Of a DNA stretch of 64,000 nucleotides, positions 43,762 to 51,301 are shown one piece after another; position 1 is the stretch's first letter; each line of letters starts with the position of its first letter. The stretch is from Atopobiaceae bacterium UBA1367 (GTDB lineage Bacteria; Actinomycetota; Coriobacteriia; Coriobacteriales; Atopobiaceae). Location: the NCBI GenBank assembly GCA_002305995.1, contig DBRN01000011.1, positions 62,001-126,000 on the forward strand. Direction: 5' to 3'. The notes beneath the pieces were generated by a model that worked only from the letters and a program-made list of their open reading frames with translations, did not search any database and had not been told where the DNA came from. Made by a program: the position numbers and the translations under genes.

Positions 43762-44625
43762 TCACGCACGCAGGTAGCCGCAGTCGGCAAGCGCGTCGTG
43801 CACCGCGCGGCCGATCTCGGGCCGGTTCATGCTGTAGATGTGGATGCCGTCCACGCCGTTCGCCGCGAGGTCGCGCACCTGCTCGCAGGCATAGCGCACC
43901 CCCGCGTCAAACTGCGCGCGCACGTCGTCGCCAGCGGCCACGAGGCGCTTGACCACGCGCGCCGGAATCGAGGCGCCGCAGTTGAAGGCCATGCGCTGCA
44001 GCTGTCTGGTGCTGGTGAAGGGCATGATGCCGCAGACGATGGGCACCTTGATGCGCTTGCGGTCGCACCGCTCGCGAAAGCGGTAGAAGTCCTCGTTGTC
44101 GAAGAAGAGCTGGGTCACCAGGAAGTCGGTGCCGGCGTCCACCTTCAGCTTGAGGTGCTCGAGGTCGGCCTCGAGGCTCTCGCACTCCACGTGGCCCTCG
44201 GGGTAGCAGGCACCGCCCACGCACAGGCCCGCGTCCTTGAGGTAGGGGATCAGGTCGGACGCGTAGGTGAAGTCGATGGCCTCGCGGCCAGGGGCGTGGT
44301 CCCCGCGCAGCGCCAGCACGTTCTCGATGCCTGCCGAGTGCAGGCGCCGCACGTAGGCGTCGATGTCGGAGCGAGACGAGCCCAGGCAGGTGAGGTGCGC
44401 GAGGGCCGTGGTGCCCACCCCCCGCTCGATGCGGCGGCCGATGTCGGCGGTGCGCTCGGAGTTTCCCGACCCGCCGGCGGAGAAGGTCACGCTGATCCAG
44501 TCGGGGTGGTTCTCGCAGAGCTCGGTGGACACCTGCGCGGCCTGGTCGACCGACATGTCGCCTTTGGGCGGGAAGATCTCGAACGAGAAGGACTGGCGGC
44601 GTGCCAGGATGTCGCTGATCCTCAT
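43762..44625 (-). CDS. metF: Methylenetetrahydrofolate reductase
   Basis: A 287-residue MetF that reduces methylene-THF to methyl-THF, the methyl donor for metH. It has 'FSFEIFPPKGD', 'ISVTFSAGGSGN', 'HLTCLGSSRSDI', 'NVLALRGDHAPG', 'FLVTQLFFDNEDFYRF' and 'IMPFTSTRQL'. AAGGGGG sits 5 bases before ATG 44625; the much longer upstream frame is a shadow. It lies 12 bases before the activation-domain gene, so metF, the activation protein and metH form one operon. Confidence 0.96.
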   Translation of the reverse strand: MRISDILARRQSFSFEIFPPKGDMSVDQAAQVSTELCENHPDWISVTFSAGGSGNSERTADIGRRIERGVGTTALAHLTCLGSSRSDIDAYVRRLHSAGIENVLALRGDHAPGREAIDFTYASDLIPYLKDAGLCVGGACYPEGHVECESLEADLEHLKLKVDAGTDFLVTQLFFDNEDFYRFRERCDRKRIKVPIVCGIMPFTSTRQLQRMAFNCGASIPARVVKRLVAAGDDVRAQFDAGVRYACEQVRDLAANGVDGIHIYSMNRPEIGRAVHDALADCGYLRA

Positions 44626-44699
44626 GTCAACCCCCTTCGGACTGCCCGTGTGCCCCTGATGGTACCCGTCCGATGTTTCGCCTGCGTGAAGGATGACCT

Positions 44700-44721
44700 C
44701 GGGCGCGACGGGACGCGCCCG
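44700..44721 (-). terminator. Hairpin between Pth2-like gene and metF
   Basis: CGGGCGCG pairs with CGCGCCCG around ACGGGA. It lies 54 bases after the Pth2-like stop on the minus strand and 75 bases before metF. There is no T-run. No SAM riboswitch pattern was found in this gap. Confidence 0.4.
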
Positions 44722-44774
44722 TGACAGGACACGTACGCCAACGGTGCCCCGCGTGGGACCGGGCCGGCAGGCGG

Positions 44775-45215
44775 TCAGTACAGGGGCAGCTCGCCGGTGA
44801 GCGGATCTATCTGGTCGGCACGCAGCGGCTCGAAGGCCAGGCAGGTGTAGGTGGGCTCCCCGTGAAACTCCGTGAGCCCGGCGTCGTGCACGAGCGCGTA
44901 GGCAAACCCGAGCTCGCGACCACGCGCCGCGAGGTCGAGCAGCGCCTCCTCGGAGTCGACGTACACGCAGACCTTTGCCACACCTGCGCTGAACCAGTCG
45001 GACAGGGGAGTGGGGGGCGTGGTCCCCTCGTCGAGGTAGACCCATCCGCCGCCCTGTGCGAGACGCACCTGGTCGAGCCGCCCCTCGCGCGCCAGGGCCA
45101 CGAGCACCGCCTCGACGCAGGCATGACCCGCCTGGGCGGCGATCTTGCCCTTGCGCATCCTCAGGTCACGGCGCATGACGATCATCTGCTTTGCCTTGTA
45201 CGACGAGACGGCCAC
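44775..45215 (-). CDS. Pth2-family peptidyl-tRNA hydrolase-like protein
   Basis: A 146-residue PTH2-type fold: 'KAKQMIVMRRDLRMRKGKIAAQAGHACVEAVL' (the KQ..VVR.DL.M..GK.AAQ..HA pattern of archaeal and eukaryotic Pth2), 'KVCVYVDSEEALLDLAARGRELGFAYALVHDAGLTEF' and 'TCLAFEPLRADQIDPLTG'. It may cleave peptidyl-tRNA independently of the bacterial Pth at 28209. GAGGAGGG precedes the GTG start at 45215. It is a single-gene unit. Confidence 0.88.
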   Translation of the reverse strand: MAVSSYKAKQMIVMRRDLRMRKGKIAAQAGHACVEAVLVALAREGRLDQVRLAQGGGWVYLDEGTTPPTPLSDWFSAGVAKVCVYVDSEEALLDLAARGRELGFAYALVHDAGLTEFHGEPTYTCLAFEPLRADQIDPLTGELPLY

Positions 45216-45439
45216 GGACCCTCCTCGGTGGTAGTGGTGGTCCGTCCAGCATAGCAGCCCTGCCCACAGGGCGACCATCCGCATCGACGTGGACGCGCTG
45301 GGGCACGTGACCATAGCAGCCCCCCTGCCCAACAGGGCGGCCATGCGGGCGCTCCGCTCGCACGTGTCGCTCTCGCGGCGCAGGGCATGGGCTGCTACCC
45401 TAGGGTGGTAGCTTGGCGCGGCTTTGTGGGAGGTGCGGC

Positions 45440-46228
45440 ATGGCAGAGGGTGCGGGAGGTCCGTGCGCGAGGTTCACCGGGGTCTTCGACTCCGGCGTCG
45501 GGGGCATCAGCGTGCTCAGGCATCTTGTGAGGGAGCTGCCCTCCGAGGACTTTCGGTTCTTTGGCGACTCGGCCCATGCGCCCTATGGGGCGAAGGCCCC
45601 TTCCGAGATATACGAGCTTTCGTGCGCGATAGCCGACCGCATGATCGCCGATGGGGCGAAGGCGTTGGTCATCGCCTGTAACACCGCCACGAGCGCGGCT
45701 GCGCCACAGCTGCGCGCCACCTATCCCGACCTGCCGATCGTGGGGGTCGAGCCGGCCCTGAAGCCTGCCGTGCTCGCGTCCGGCACGGGCAGGATCCTGG
45801 TCATGGCGACCGAGGTGACCCTCGCGCTCGACAAGTTCCACCGCCTGAGCGACCGCTGGGCAGAGGGGACGGAGGTCGAGACGGTCGCCTGCAACGGGCT
45901 CGTGGAACGCGTGGAGCGGGGGAACCTGGACGCCCCCGACGTGATCGAGCTGCTGGAGAGCCTGATCGGCCCGTATCGCGGCAAGGTCGACCGCGTGGTG
46001 CTGGGCTGCACGCACTATCCCTTCGTGCGCAGGCAGATCGCGCAGGTGCTGGGCGACGTGCGCCTCTTTGACGGGGGAGCGGGAACCGCCCGTCAGCTGA
46101 GGCGCCTCCTCGGGCAGGGAGGACTGCTGTGCGACGAGGACAGGCAGGGGAGCGTCTCGTTCGCGTCCAGCATCGACACGCCCGGGGAGCTGGAGCTCTA
46201 TCGCCGCCTGTTCTCGCAGCCCTGCTAG
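45440..46228 (+). CDS. murI: Glutamate racemase
   Basis: A 262-residue cofactor-independent racemase that makes D-glutamate for peptidoglycan. It has 'GVFDSGVGGISVL' with general-base region, 'FFGDSAHAPYGAK', the first catalytic Cys in 'VIACNTATSAA', and the second in 'VVLGCTHYPF'. GGGAGG lies 7 bases before ATG 45440; a TTG nine codons earlier is less likely. Confidence 0.96.
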   Translation: MAEGAGGPCARFTGVFDSGVGGISVLRHLVRELPSEDFRFFGDSAHAPYGAKAPSEIYELSCAIADRMIADGAKALVIACNTATSAAAPQLRATYPDLPIVGVEPALKPAVLASGTGRILVMATEVTLALDKFHRLSDRWAEGTEVETVACNGLVERVERGNLDAPDVIELLESLIGPYRGKVDRVVLGCTHYPFVRRQIAQVLGDVRLFDGGAGTARQLRRLLGQGGLLCDEDRQGSVSFASSIDTPGELELYRRLFSQPC

Positions 46229-46365
46229 GGCGGGCTGGGCATGGCGCCACGCTGGCACGGTGGCGTGCGAGCCCCTGCCCCCGACCGTCCCGAGACCCAC
46301 ACGCCTTCCGATCCCTCTCCGATGGGACCCTGCTTGGTCGCTATCCCCACCGGCCCGCATGAGAA

Positions 46366-46393
46366 GGCCCGCTGCCGGCAAGGGCAGCGGGCC
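46366..46393. terminator. Bidirectional hairpin between murI and the GGGtGRT gene
   Basis: GGCCCGCTGCC pairs perfectly over 11 bases with GGCAGCGGGCC around a GGCAAG loop. It lies between convergent genes. On the minus strand it is followed by TTCTC. Confidence 0.65.
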
Positions 46394-46419
46394 AGGGTAC
46401 CACAGGAGGAACAGCTACC

Positions 46420-47424
46420 TTACTTGGCGAGCGCCTCCTCGACGGCGACGGCGCACGCGACGGTGCAGCCGACCATCGGGTTGTTGCCCATGCCGATGAG
46501 GCCCATCATGTCAACGTGGGCGGGCACGGAGGAGGAGCCGGCGAACTGGGCGCTGGAGTGCATGCGGCCCATGGTGTCGGTCATGCCATAGGAGGCGGGA
46601 CCGGCATGCATGTTGTCCGGATGCAGGGTGCGGCCGGTGCCGCCGCCGGAGGCGACGGAGAAGTACTTCTTGCCGTCCAGCACGCGCTCCTTGAAGTAGG
46701 TGCCGGCCACGGGGTGCTGGAAGCGGGTCGGGTTGGTCGAGTTGCCGGTGATGGAGATGTCGGCGTTCTCGTGCCACATGATGGCGACGCCCTCGCGTAC
46801 GTCGTCGGCACCGTAGCAGTTGACCTTGGCGCGCGGGCTGTCGGAGTACGGGGTGGTCCGTACGACCTCGAGCTCGCCGGTGAAGTAGTCGAACTTGGTC
46901 TGGACGTAGGTGAAGCCGTTGATGCGGGCGATGATCTGGGCGGCGTCCTTGCCCAGCCCGTTCAGGATGACGCGCAGCGGCTTCTTGCGGGCCTTGTTGG
47001 CGTTGTTGGCGATGCCGATGGCGCCCTCGGCGGCCGCGAAGGACTCGTGGCCAGCGAGGAAGGCGAAGCACTCGGTGTCCTCGCCGAGCAGCATGGCGCC
47101 CAGGTTGCCGTGGCCCAGGCCGACCTTGCGATCCTCCGCGACGGAGCCGGGGACGCAGAAGGCCTGCAGGCCGATGCCGATGGCGGCGGCGGCCTCAGAG
47201 GCGTTCTTGGCGCCCTTCTTGACGGCGATGGCGCAGCCGAGAATGTAGGCCCACTTGGCGTTCTCGAACGCGATGGACTGGATGTCCTCGGTGATGTCAT
47301 AGGGGTTGAATCCCAGGTCGGTGCAGATCTTGAGGGCTTCCTCGAGGTCAGCGATACCATACTCAGCGAGCGTCTTGTTGATCTTGTCGATGCGGCGCTC
47401 GTAGCCTTCGAACGTGACTGCCAT
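46420..47424 (-). CDS. GGGtGRT family protein
   Basis: A 334-residue protein of the family named after its motif, visible here as 'VASGGGTGRTLHPDNMHAGPASYGMTD' (about residues 275-302). Other conserved features are 'CAIAVKKGAKNASEAA', 'VGLGHGNLGAMLLGEDTECFAFLAGHESFAAAEG' and 'GNNPMVGCTVACAVAVEEA'. Its function is unknown. It is always found near a NifU-like scaffold, here 18 bases upstream on the same strand, so the two probably act together in iron-sulfur or metal handling. It is probably cytoplasmic; no signal peptide or membrane segment is seen. Confidence 0.9.
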   Translation of the reverse strand: MAVTFEGYERRIDKINKTLAEYGIADLEEALKICTDLGFNPYDITEDIQSIAFENAKWAYILGCAIAVKKGAKNASEAAAAIGIGLQAFCVPGSVAEDRKVGLGHGNLGAMLLGEDTECFAFLAGHESFAAAEGAIGIANNANKARKKPLRVILNGLGKDAAQIIARINGFTYVQTKFDYFTGELEVVRTTPYSDSPRAKVNCYGADDVREGVAIMWHENADISITGNSTNPTRFQHPVAGTYFKERVLDGKKYFSVASGGGTGRTLHPDNMHAGPASYGMTDTMGRMHSSAQFAGSSSVPAHVDMMGLIGMGNNPMVGCTVACAVAVEEALAK

Positions 47425-47442
47425 TAAGCTCAGCTCCTTTCT

Positions 47443-48135
47443 CTATTCCTTGCGGGGGTCGATGGTCTTGGCGGGGGCATCCCACTGGCCGTAGCGGCCG
47501 GTGGACGCCTTGATGGCCTCGTTGGCGTCGACGCCCTTCTTGACGTCGTCCATGAACTTGCCGAGGTTGAGGAACTCGAACCCGATGATCTCGTTGTCCT
47601 CGTTGAGGGCGAGCTGGGTGATGTAGCCCTGGGCGAGCTCGAGGTAGCGGGCCCCCTTGGCAGCGGTGCCATAGGTGGTGCCGAGCATGGAGCGCAGGCC
47701 CTTGCCGAGGTCGTCGAGGCCGGCGCCGATGGGCAGGCCGTCCTCGGAGAAGGCGGTCTGGGTGCGGCCGTAGACGATCTGCAGGAACAGCTCGCGCATG
47801 GCGACGTTGATGGCGTCGCAGACGAGGTCGGTGTTGAGGGCCTCGAGGATGGTCTTCTTGGGCAGGATCTCGGCGGCCATGGCGGCGGAGTGGGTCATGC
47901 CCGAGCAGCCTAGGGTCTCGACGAGGGCCTCCTCGATGATGCCCTTCTTGACGTTGAGGCTGAGCTTGCAGGCGCCCTGCTGCGGCGCGCACCAGCCGAC
48001 ACCGTGGGTGTAGCCGGAGATGTCCTCAAGCTGCTTGGCCTGAATCCACTGACCCTCCTCGGGAATGGGCGCGGGCCCGTGGTATGCGCCCTTGGTCACG
48101 GGGCACATCTTCTCCACATCTGACGAATACTGCAT
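47443..48135 (-). CDS. NifU-like iron-sulfur scaffold protein (GGGtGRT partner)
   Basis: A 230-residue protein with a NifU-N/IscU-type domain: 'GVGWCAPQQGACKLSLNVKKGIIEEALVETLGCSGMTHSAAMAAEILPKKTILEAL'. The Cys of 'WCAPQQGAC' and 'LGCSGMTHS' occupy scaffold-type positions. The C-terminal third, with an 'EIIGFEFLNLGKFMDDVKKGVDANEAI' region, is specific to this subgroup. It is probably co-translated with the GGGtGRT gene. Standard isc or suf genes are not in the window. Confidence 0.85.
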   Translation of the reverse strand: MQYSSDVEKMCPVTKGAYHGPAPIPEEGQWIQAKQLEDISGYTHGVGWCAPQQGACKLSLNVKKGIIEEALVETLGCSGMTHSAAMAAEILPKKTILEALNTDLVCDAINVAMRELFLQIVYGRTQTAFSEDGLPIGAGLDDLGKGLRSMLGTTYGTAAKGARYLELAQGYITQLALNEDNEIIGFEFLNLGKFMDDVKKGVDANEAIKASTGRYGQWDAPAKTIDPRKE

Positions 48136-48837
48136 GAATGCTCCTCTCCATCACATCACGCGCACCCCCTCTTGTGGGGGCGTGCTGAAATCCGGTGTGC
48201 GGCGGCGAGGAGCACTGCCCGCGGACGCCCTGCGCCCGCGGCCCCTCCTCGGCGACATGCGCCTGCCGTCCCCACGACAGGCCACGCGCCTAGTGTACGG
48301 CACCGAGGCCGTGAAGCGACCAGCGGAGGCGCGGGCGTTCAAAGATGTTCGGGAAACGTTCTCACATGGCCGCAAATGGCCTTGCGCCTGGCCGGGCCCT
48401 GCCGTGGAAGGCTTTTTGCGGCGCTTTGTTTCGGTTCCGCGAATGAGCGGCATCCATCCGCCGCCCTGCAGCGCCCTTGTGTCATAGTCGGCCCATCGCG
48501 ACCATGAGGGTCGCGACGATGCGAGGGGGCTCACCATGGCAGGGAAGGGCAGTGCGGACACGAGGGTCGTCGGGCGTATGGTCTCGCGCGCCCTCCTCGG
48601 CGATGCCCGCATGCCCCTCCTGCGACTTACGAGCCTTCCCTTGCGACTTACGAGCCTCCCCCTGGCACCCTAGGTCGCCGACGCGCCGCGAGCGCCGCGC
48701 CACGAGCGCGGCTGCGCCCGAGAGGCATGCCACTGCGACCAGCGAGCGCCGCCATTCCCGCCAGCACGGTCCGCGAACGCCGCCCCCCTCGCGCACGACA
48801 TCATGCGATGTGAGGGAGCCTAACGAGAGGAACGGAC
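48136..48837. other. 702-base gene-free region
   Basis: No open frame here has family-like sequence. It contains a CGCGACC/GGTCGCG hairpin (48497-48515) and a 21-bp tandem duplication (48621-48662). The promoters of leuA (rightward) and the NifU-like/GGGtGRT pair (leftward) must lie within, but no good box pairs are seen. Confidence 0.6.
48621..48662 (+). repeat. 21-bp direct tandem repeat, two copies
   Basis: TGCGACTTACGAGCCTTCCC plus one T is followed at once by a second copy with two changes near its end (48642-48662). It lies in the leuA upstream gap. Confidence 0.85.
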
Positions 48838-50367
48838 ATGACTAGGAAGATCGACATCTTTGACACCACCCTGCGCGATGGCGAGCAGTCTCCCGGCTGC
48901 TCGATGAACACCCAGGAGAAGGTCATCGTCGCACGCGAGCTCGTCCGCATGGGCGTGGACGTGATCGAGGCGGGCTTCCCCGTCTCCAGTCCCGGCGACT
49001 TTCGCTCCGTGTCCGAGATCGGCACCGTGGTGGGTGACGCCGCCATCGTCTGCGCCTTCTCCCGTGCCCTCGAGAGGGACATCGAGAGCGCCGCGGAGGC
49101 GCTCAAGACCGCCTCGCGCCCGCGCATCCTCACGGGCATCGGCGTCTCCCCCATGCACATGCGCGATAAGCTGCGGTTGAGCGAGGACGAGGTCATCGAG
49201 CGTGCGGCCGCTGCGGTCGCCCATGCCAGGCGGCTTGTGGATGACGTCGAGTTCTATGCCGAGGACGCCGGTCGCTCTGACCCGCAGTTCCTGCTGCGGG
49301 TGGTGCAGGCGGCCGTCGACGCGGGGGCAACGGTGGTCGACATCCCCGACACCACGGGCTTCTGCCTCCCTGATGAGTACGGGGCGCTGGTCAGGCTGGT
49401 CGCCGACAACGTCCGTGGCATCGAGGGCGTCACGATCTCGGTGCATGCCCACAACGACCTCGGTCTCGCGACCGCGCTGGCCCTGGCGGGCGTGCGCAAC
49501 GGCGCCACACAGGTCGAGTGCACCATCAATGGCCTGGGCGAGCGCGCTGGCAACACGGCCCTCGAGGAGATCGTGATGGCCATCCGCCTGCATGGCGAGG
49601 AGCTGGACGCCCACACCGACATCGTCACCCCGGAGCTCACGCGCGCAAGTCGCCTGGTCAGCCGCATCACCGGCATGGACGTGCAGGCCAACAAGGCCAT
49701 CGTGGGCGCCAACGCCTTCGCGCACAGCTCGGGCATCCACCAGGATGGCGTGCTCAAGGCGCGCAGCACCTACGAGATCATCGAGCCTGCCGAGGTGGGT
49801 GCCTCCGGTCCCGACATCATCCTCTCGGCCCGTTCGGGCCACGCCGCCCTGCGCCACCGCCTGCAGGAGCTGGGCTACTCCTTTGACGACGCCTCCTTCG
49901 AGGAGGTCTACGAGCGCTTCCTCGAGATCGCCGACCAGAAGAGGGAGGTCTACGACGAGGATCTCGAGTCCATCGTCCAGGAGCGCCAGCGCGACATCAC
50001 GGCCATCTACACCCTCAACGCCCTGCAGATCCAGTGCGGCGACCCGCTGGTGCCCACGGCGGTGGCGACCATCACCAGCGAGAGCGGGGAGAGGTCCGTG
50101 GTGAGCGCCATAGGCACCGGTCCCGTCGACGCCGCCTACAAGGCCATCAACAAGGTGGTGGGCATCGAGAGCGACCTGCAGGAGTTTGCCGTGAAGGCCA
50201 TCACGCGCGGCATCGATGCCATCGGCGAGGTCACGGTGCGCATCGCCGCACAGGACGGGCGCATCTACAATGGCAGGGGCGCCGACAACGACATCGTCGT
50301 CTCGAGCGCCAAGGCCTACGTCAACGCCATCAACCGCATGATCCAGGCCACGCGCTCACGCGCGTAG
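48838..50367 (+). CDS. leuA: 2-isopropylmalate synthase
   Basis: A 509-residue enzyme condensing 2-ketoisovalerate with acetyl-CoA, the first step of leucine synthesis. The TIM barrel has 'IFDTTLRDGEQSPG', 'FYAEDAGRSD' and the metal-binding 'ISVHAHNDLGLATA', then 'SGIHQDGVLK'. The C-terminal LeuA dimer domain (about residues 400-505) carries the leucine feedback site. GAGAGGAA precedes ATG 48838. No other leu gene is next to it, and a terminator follows. Confidence 0.95.
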   Translation: MTRKIDIFDTTLRDGEQSPGCSMNTQEKVIVARELVRMGVDVIEAGFPVSSPGDFRSVSEIGTVVGDAAIVCAFSRALERDIESAAEALKTASRPRILTGIGVSPMHMRDKLRLSEDEVIERAAAAVAHARRLVDDVEFYAEDAGRSDPQFLLRVVQAAVDAGATVVDIPDTTGFCLPDEYGALVRLVADNVRGIEGVTISVHAHNDLGLATALALAGVRNGATQVECTINGLGERAGNTALEEIVMAIRLHGEELDAHTDIVTPELTRASRLVSRITGMDVQANKAIVGANAFAHSSGIHQDGVLKARSTYEIIEPAEVGASGPDIILSARSGHAALRHRLQELGYSFDDASFEEVYERFLEIADQKREVYDEDLESIVQERQRDITAIYTLNALQIQCGDPLVPTAVATITSESGERSVVSAIGTGPVDAAYKAINKVVGIESDLQEFAVKAITRGIDAIGEVTVRIAAQDGRIYNGRGADNDIVVSSAKAYVNAINRMIQATRSRA

Positions 50368-50394
50368 GCGGCAGGTGCGGGTGCGAAAAGTCTG

Positions 50395-50438
50395 CCGGGC
50401 CGGTCGACCTATGGAGAGGCCGACCGGCCCGGTCCTTT
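50395..50438 (+). terminator. Terminator of leuA
   Basis: A 12-bp perfect stem, CCGGGCCGGTCG with its complement (50421-50432), around a 14-base loop, followed by TCCTTT. It starts 27 bases after the leuA stop. Confidence 0.75.
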
Positions 50439-50545
50439 GGCCCGCCAGCTGCGTAGACGCCAGCTGCGCTCGTGCCTATTGTGCTTGACCGACAAATCAA
50501 CTTGTCGGTGATCCCCTTAGCGGCAGGGAGATGAATTCTCAGTTT

Positions 50546-50586
50546 GTCTGTACTTGCCAATGTAGTCACAGGCAGAAAGTACAGAC
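50546..50586. repeat. Inverted repeat in AT-rich intergenic patch
   Basis: GTCTGTACTT (50546-50555) and AAGTACAGAC (50577-50586) pair perfectly, extended by GCC/GGC inside the loop. A further GTACAGAC occurs at about 50662. A 16-base repeat ending TTTGTAGGT occurs at 50587-50602 and 50619-50634. Confidence 0.75.
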
Positions 50587-50670
50587 GATTCGTTTTGTAG
50601 GTCTTCCTACGCACCGATGAATCGCTTTGTAGGTGGCTCTCCCATGAGACCATCCTCAGATGTACAGACA

Positions 50671-50819
50671 AATTCCTCTGCGGGAAAGGCGGGCGTTACT
50701 AACCCTGATTTTGCCATCAGTAGCATCAACAAATTCCCCTGTGGGAGAGGAGGGCGTGAAGCTGCAGGTGTTCTTCGGGTAGGAGCGATGGAAAGCTCCC
50801 CTGCGGGAAGTGAGGGCGT
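50671..50819 (+). repeat. Three degenerate repeats, 61-62 bp spacing
   Basis: Three about 26-base units start at 50671, 50732 and 50794. They share a core of TTCCCCTG-C/T-GGGA then GG-GGGCGT. The 33-36 base sequences between them are unrelated. The spacing is not a multiple of three, so this is not a protein repeat. A CRISPR remnant is possible, but there are no cas genes. Confidence 0.6.
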
Positions 50820-50939
50820 CGAGGGTCCAGGCACGTCTCCGCCTCCCGGTGGGAGAGGGCTCCTCCGGGCGCCCACGTTACCAGTTGAATAACAGTTGGT
50901 GCCAGGATGCCGCGTGGCAGGTAGAGTACCTGCCAACAG

Positions 50940-51279
50940 AAGAGCACGTCCAAACCGATGATGCGGAAGGTAGATGCCGCACGCGCGATGAGCGAGCCTG
51001 GGACGGTGAGAGCCAGGACGAGATGCGGGGCATCGAATGGGCCGCAGAGGGCGCACCGAACGGGCACTGCCCCAGTAGGCTGCGACGTCAGGCACACGTC
51101 ACGTGCCAGGGTGTGTTGGCACCTGCCCCACGCGAGTGCAGCTCGCGGCAGCGTCAAAGCATCCGCAAAGCGCACGGGATAGTGCCGTGAATCAAGGTGG
51201 CACCGCGAACTCGAACTCTCTGAGTCCGTCCTTGACGTCCTTATCAGGAACACGTCGGGGATGGGCTTTTTTCATCCCC
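50940..51279 (+). promoter_or_regulatory. Tryptophan T-box riboswitch with intrinsic terminator
   Basis: The T-box core AAGGTGGCACCGCG is at 51194-51207. TCAAGG (51192-51197) can pair with CCTTGA (51230-51235) to form the antiterminator. The competing terminator uses CCGTCC (51226-51231) with GGATGG and GACGT with ACGTC, ending in TTTTTT at 51267-51272. The Stem I region lies around 50960-51070, with a GGTGAGAGCC apical element; the specifier is probably TGG at 51038-51040 (Trp). Uncharged tRNA-Trp would stabilise antitermination and turn on trpEGDCFBA. The stem I fold is my reading and not computed. A perfect GGCAGGTA/TACCTGCC hairpin at 50916-50934 lies just upstream. Confidence 0.85.
51226..51272 (+). 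terminator. T-box attenuator terminator before trpE
   Basis: CCGTCC-TT-GACGT pairs with ACGTC-GG-GGATGG around an inner CC/GG closed TTATCA loop and ends in six T. Part of it overlaps the antiterminator strand, so the two structures are exclusive. Confidence 0.8.
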
Positions 51280-51301
51280 AGGAGAGCGAGGGGGCCAGGG
51301 G

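Noticed and set aside
44626..44774. SAM riboswitch before metF
   Set aside because: No SAM-I or SAM-II core elements could be placed; only a short GC hairpin is present.
48477..48845. Plus-strand 122-codon frame before leuA
   Set aside because: Arg/Ser/Pro-rich composition, no ribosome-binding site, and it includes the 21-bp tandem duplication; it looks non-coding.
50617..51095. Small ORFs on both strands across the repeat region and T-box leader
   Set aside because: They run through the repeat units in different frames and into the structured leader; no protein-like sequence is seen.
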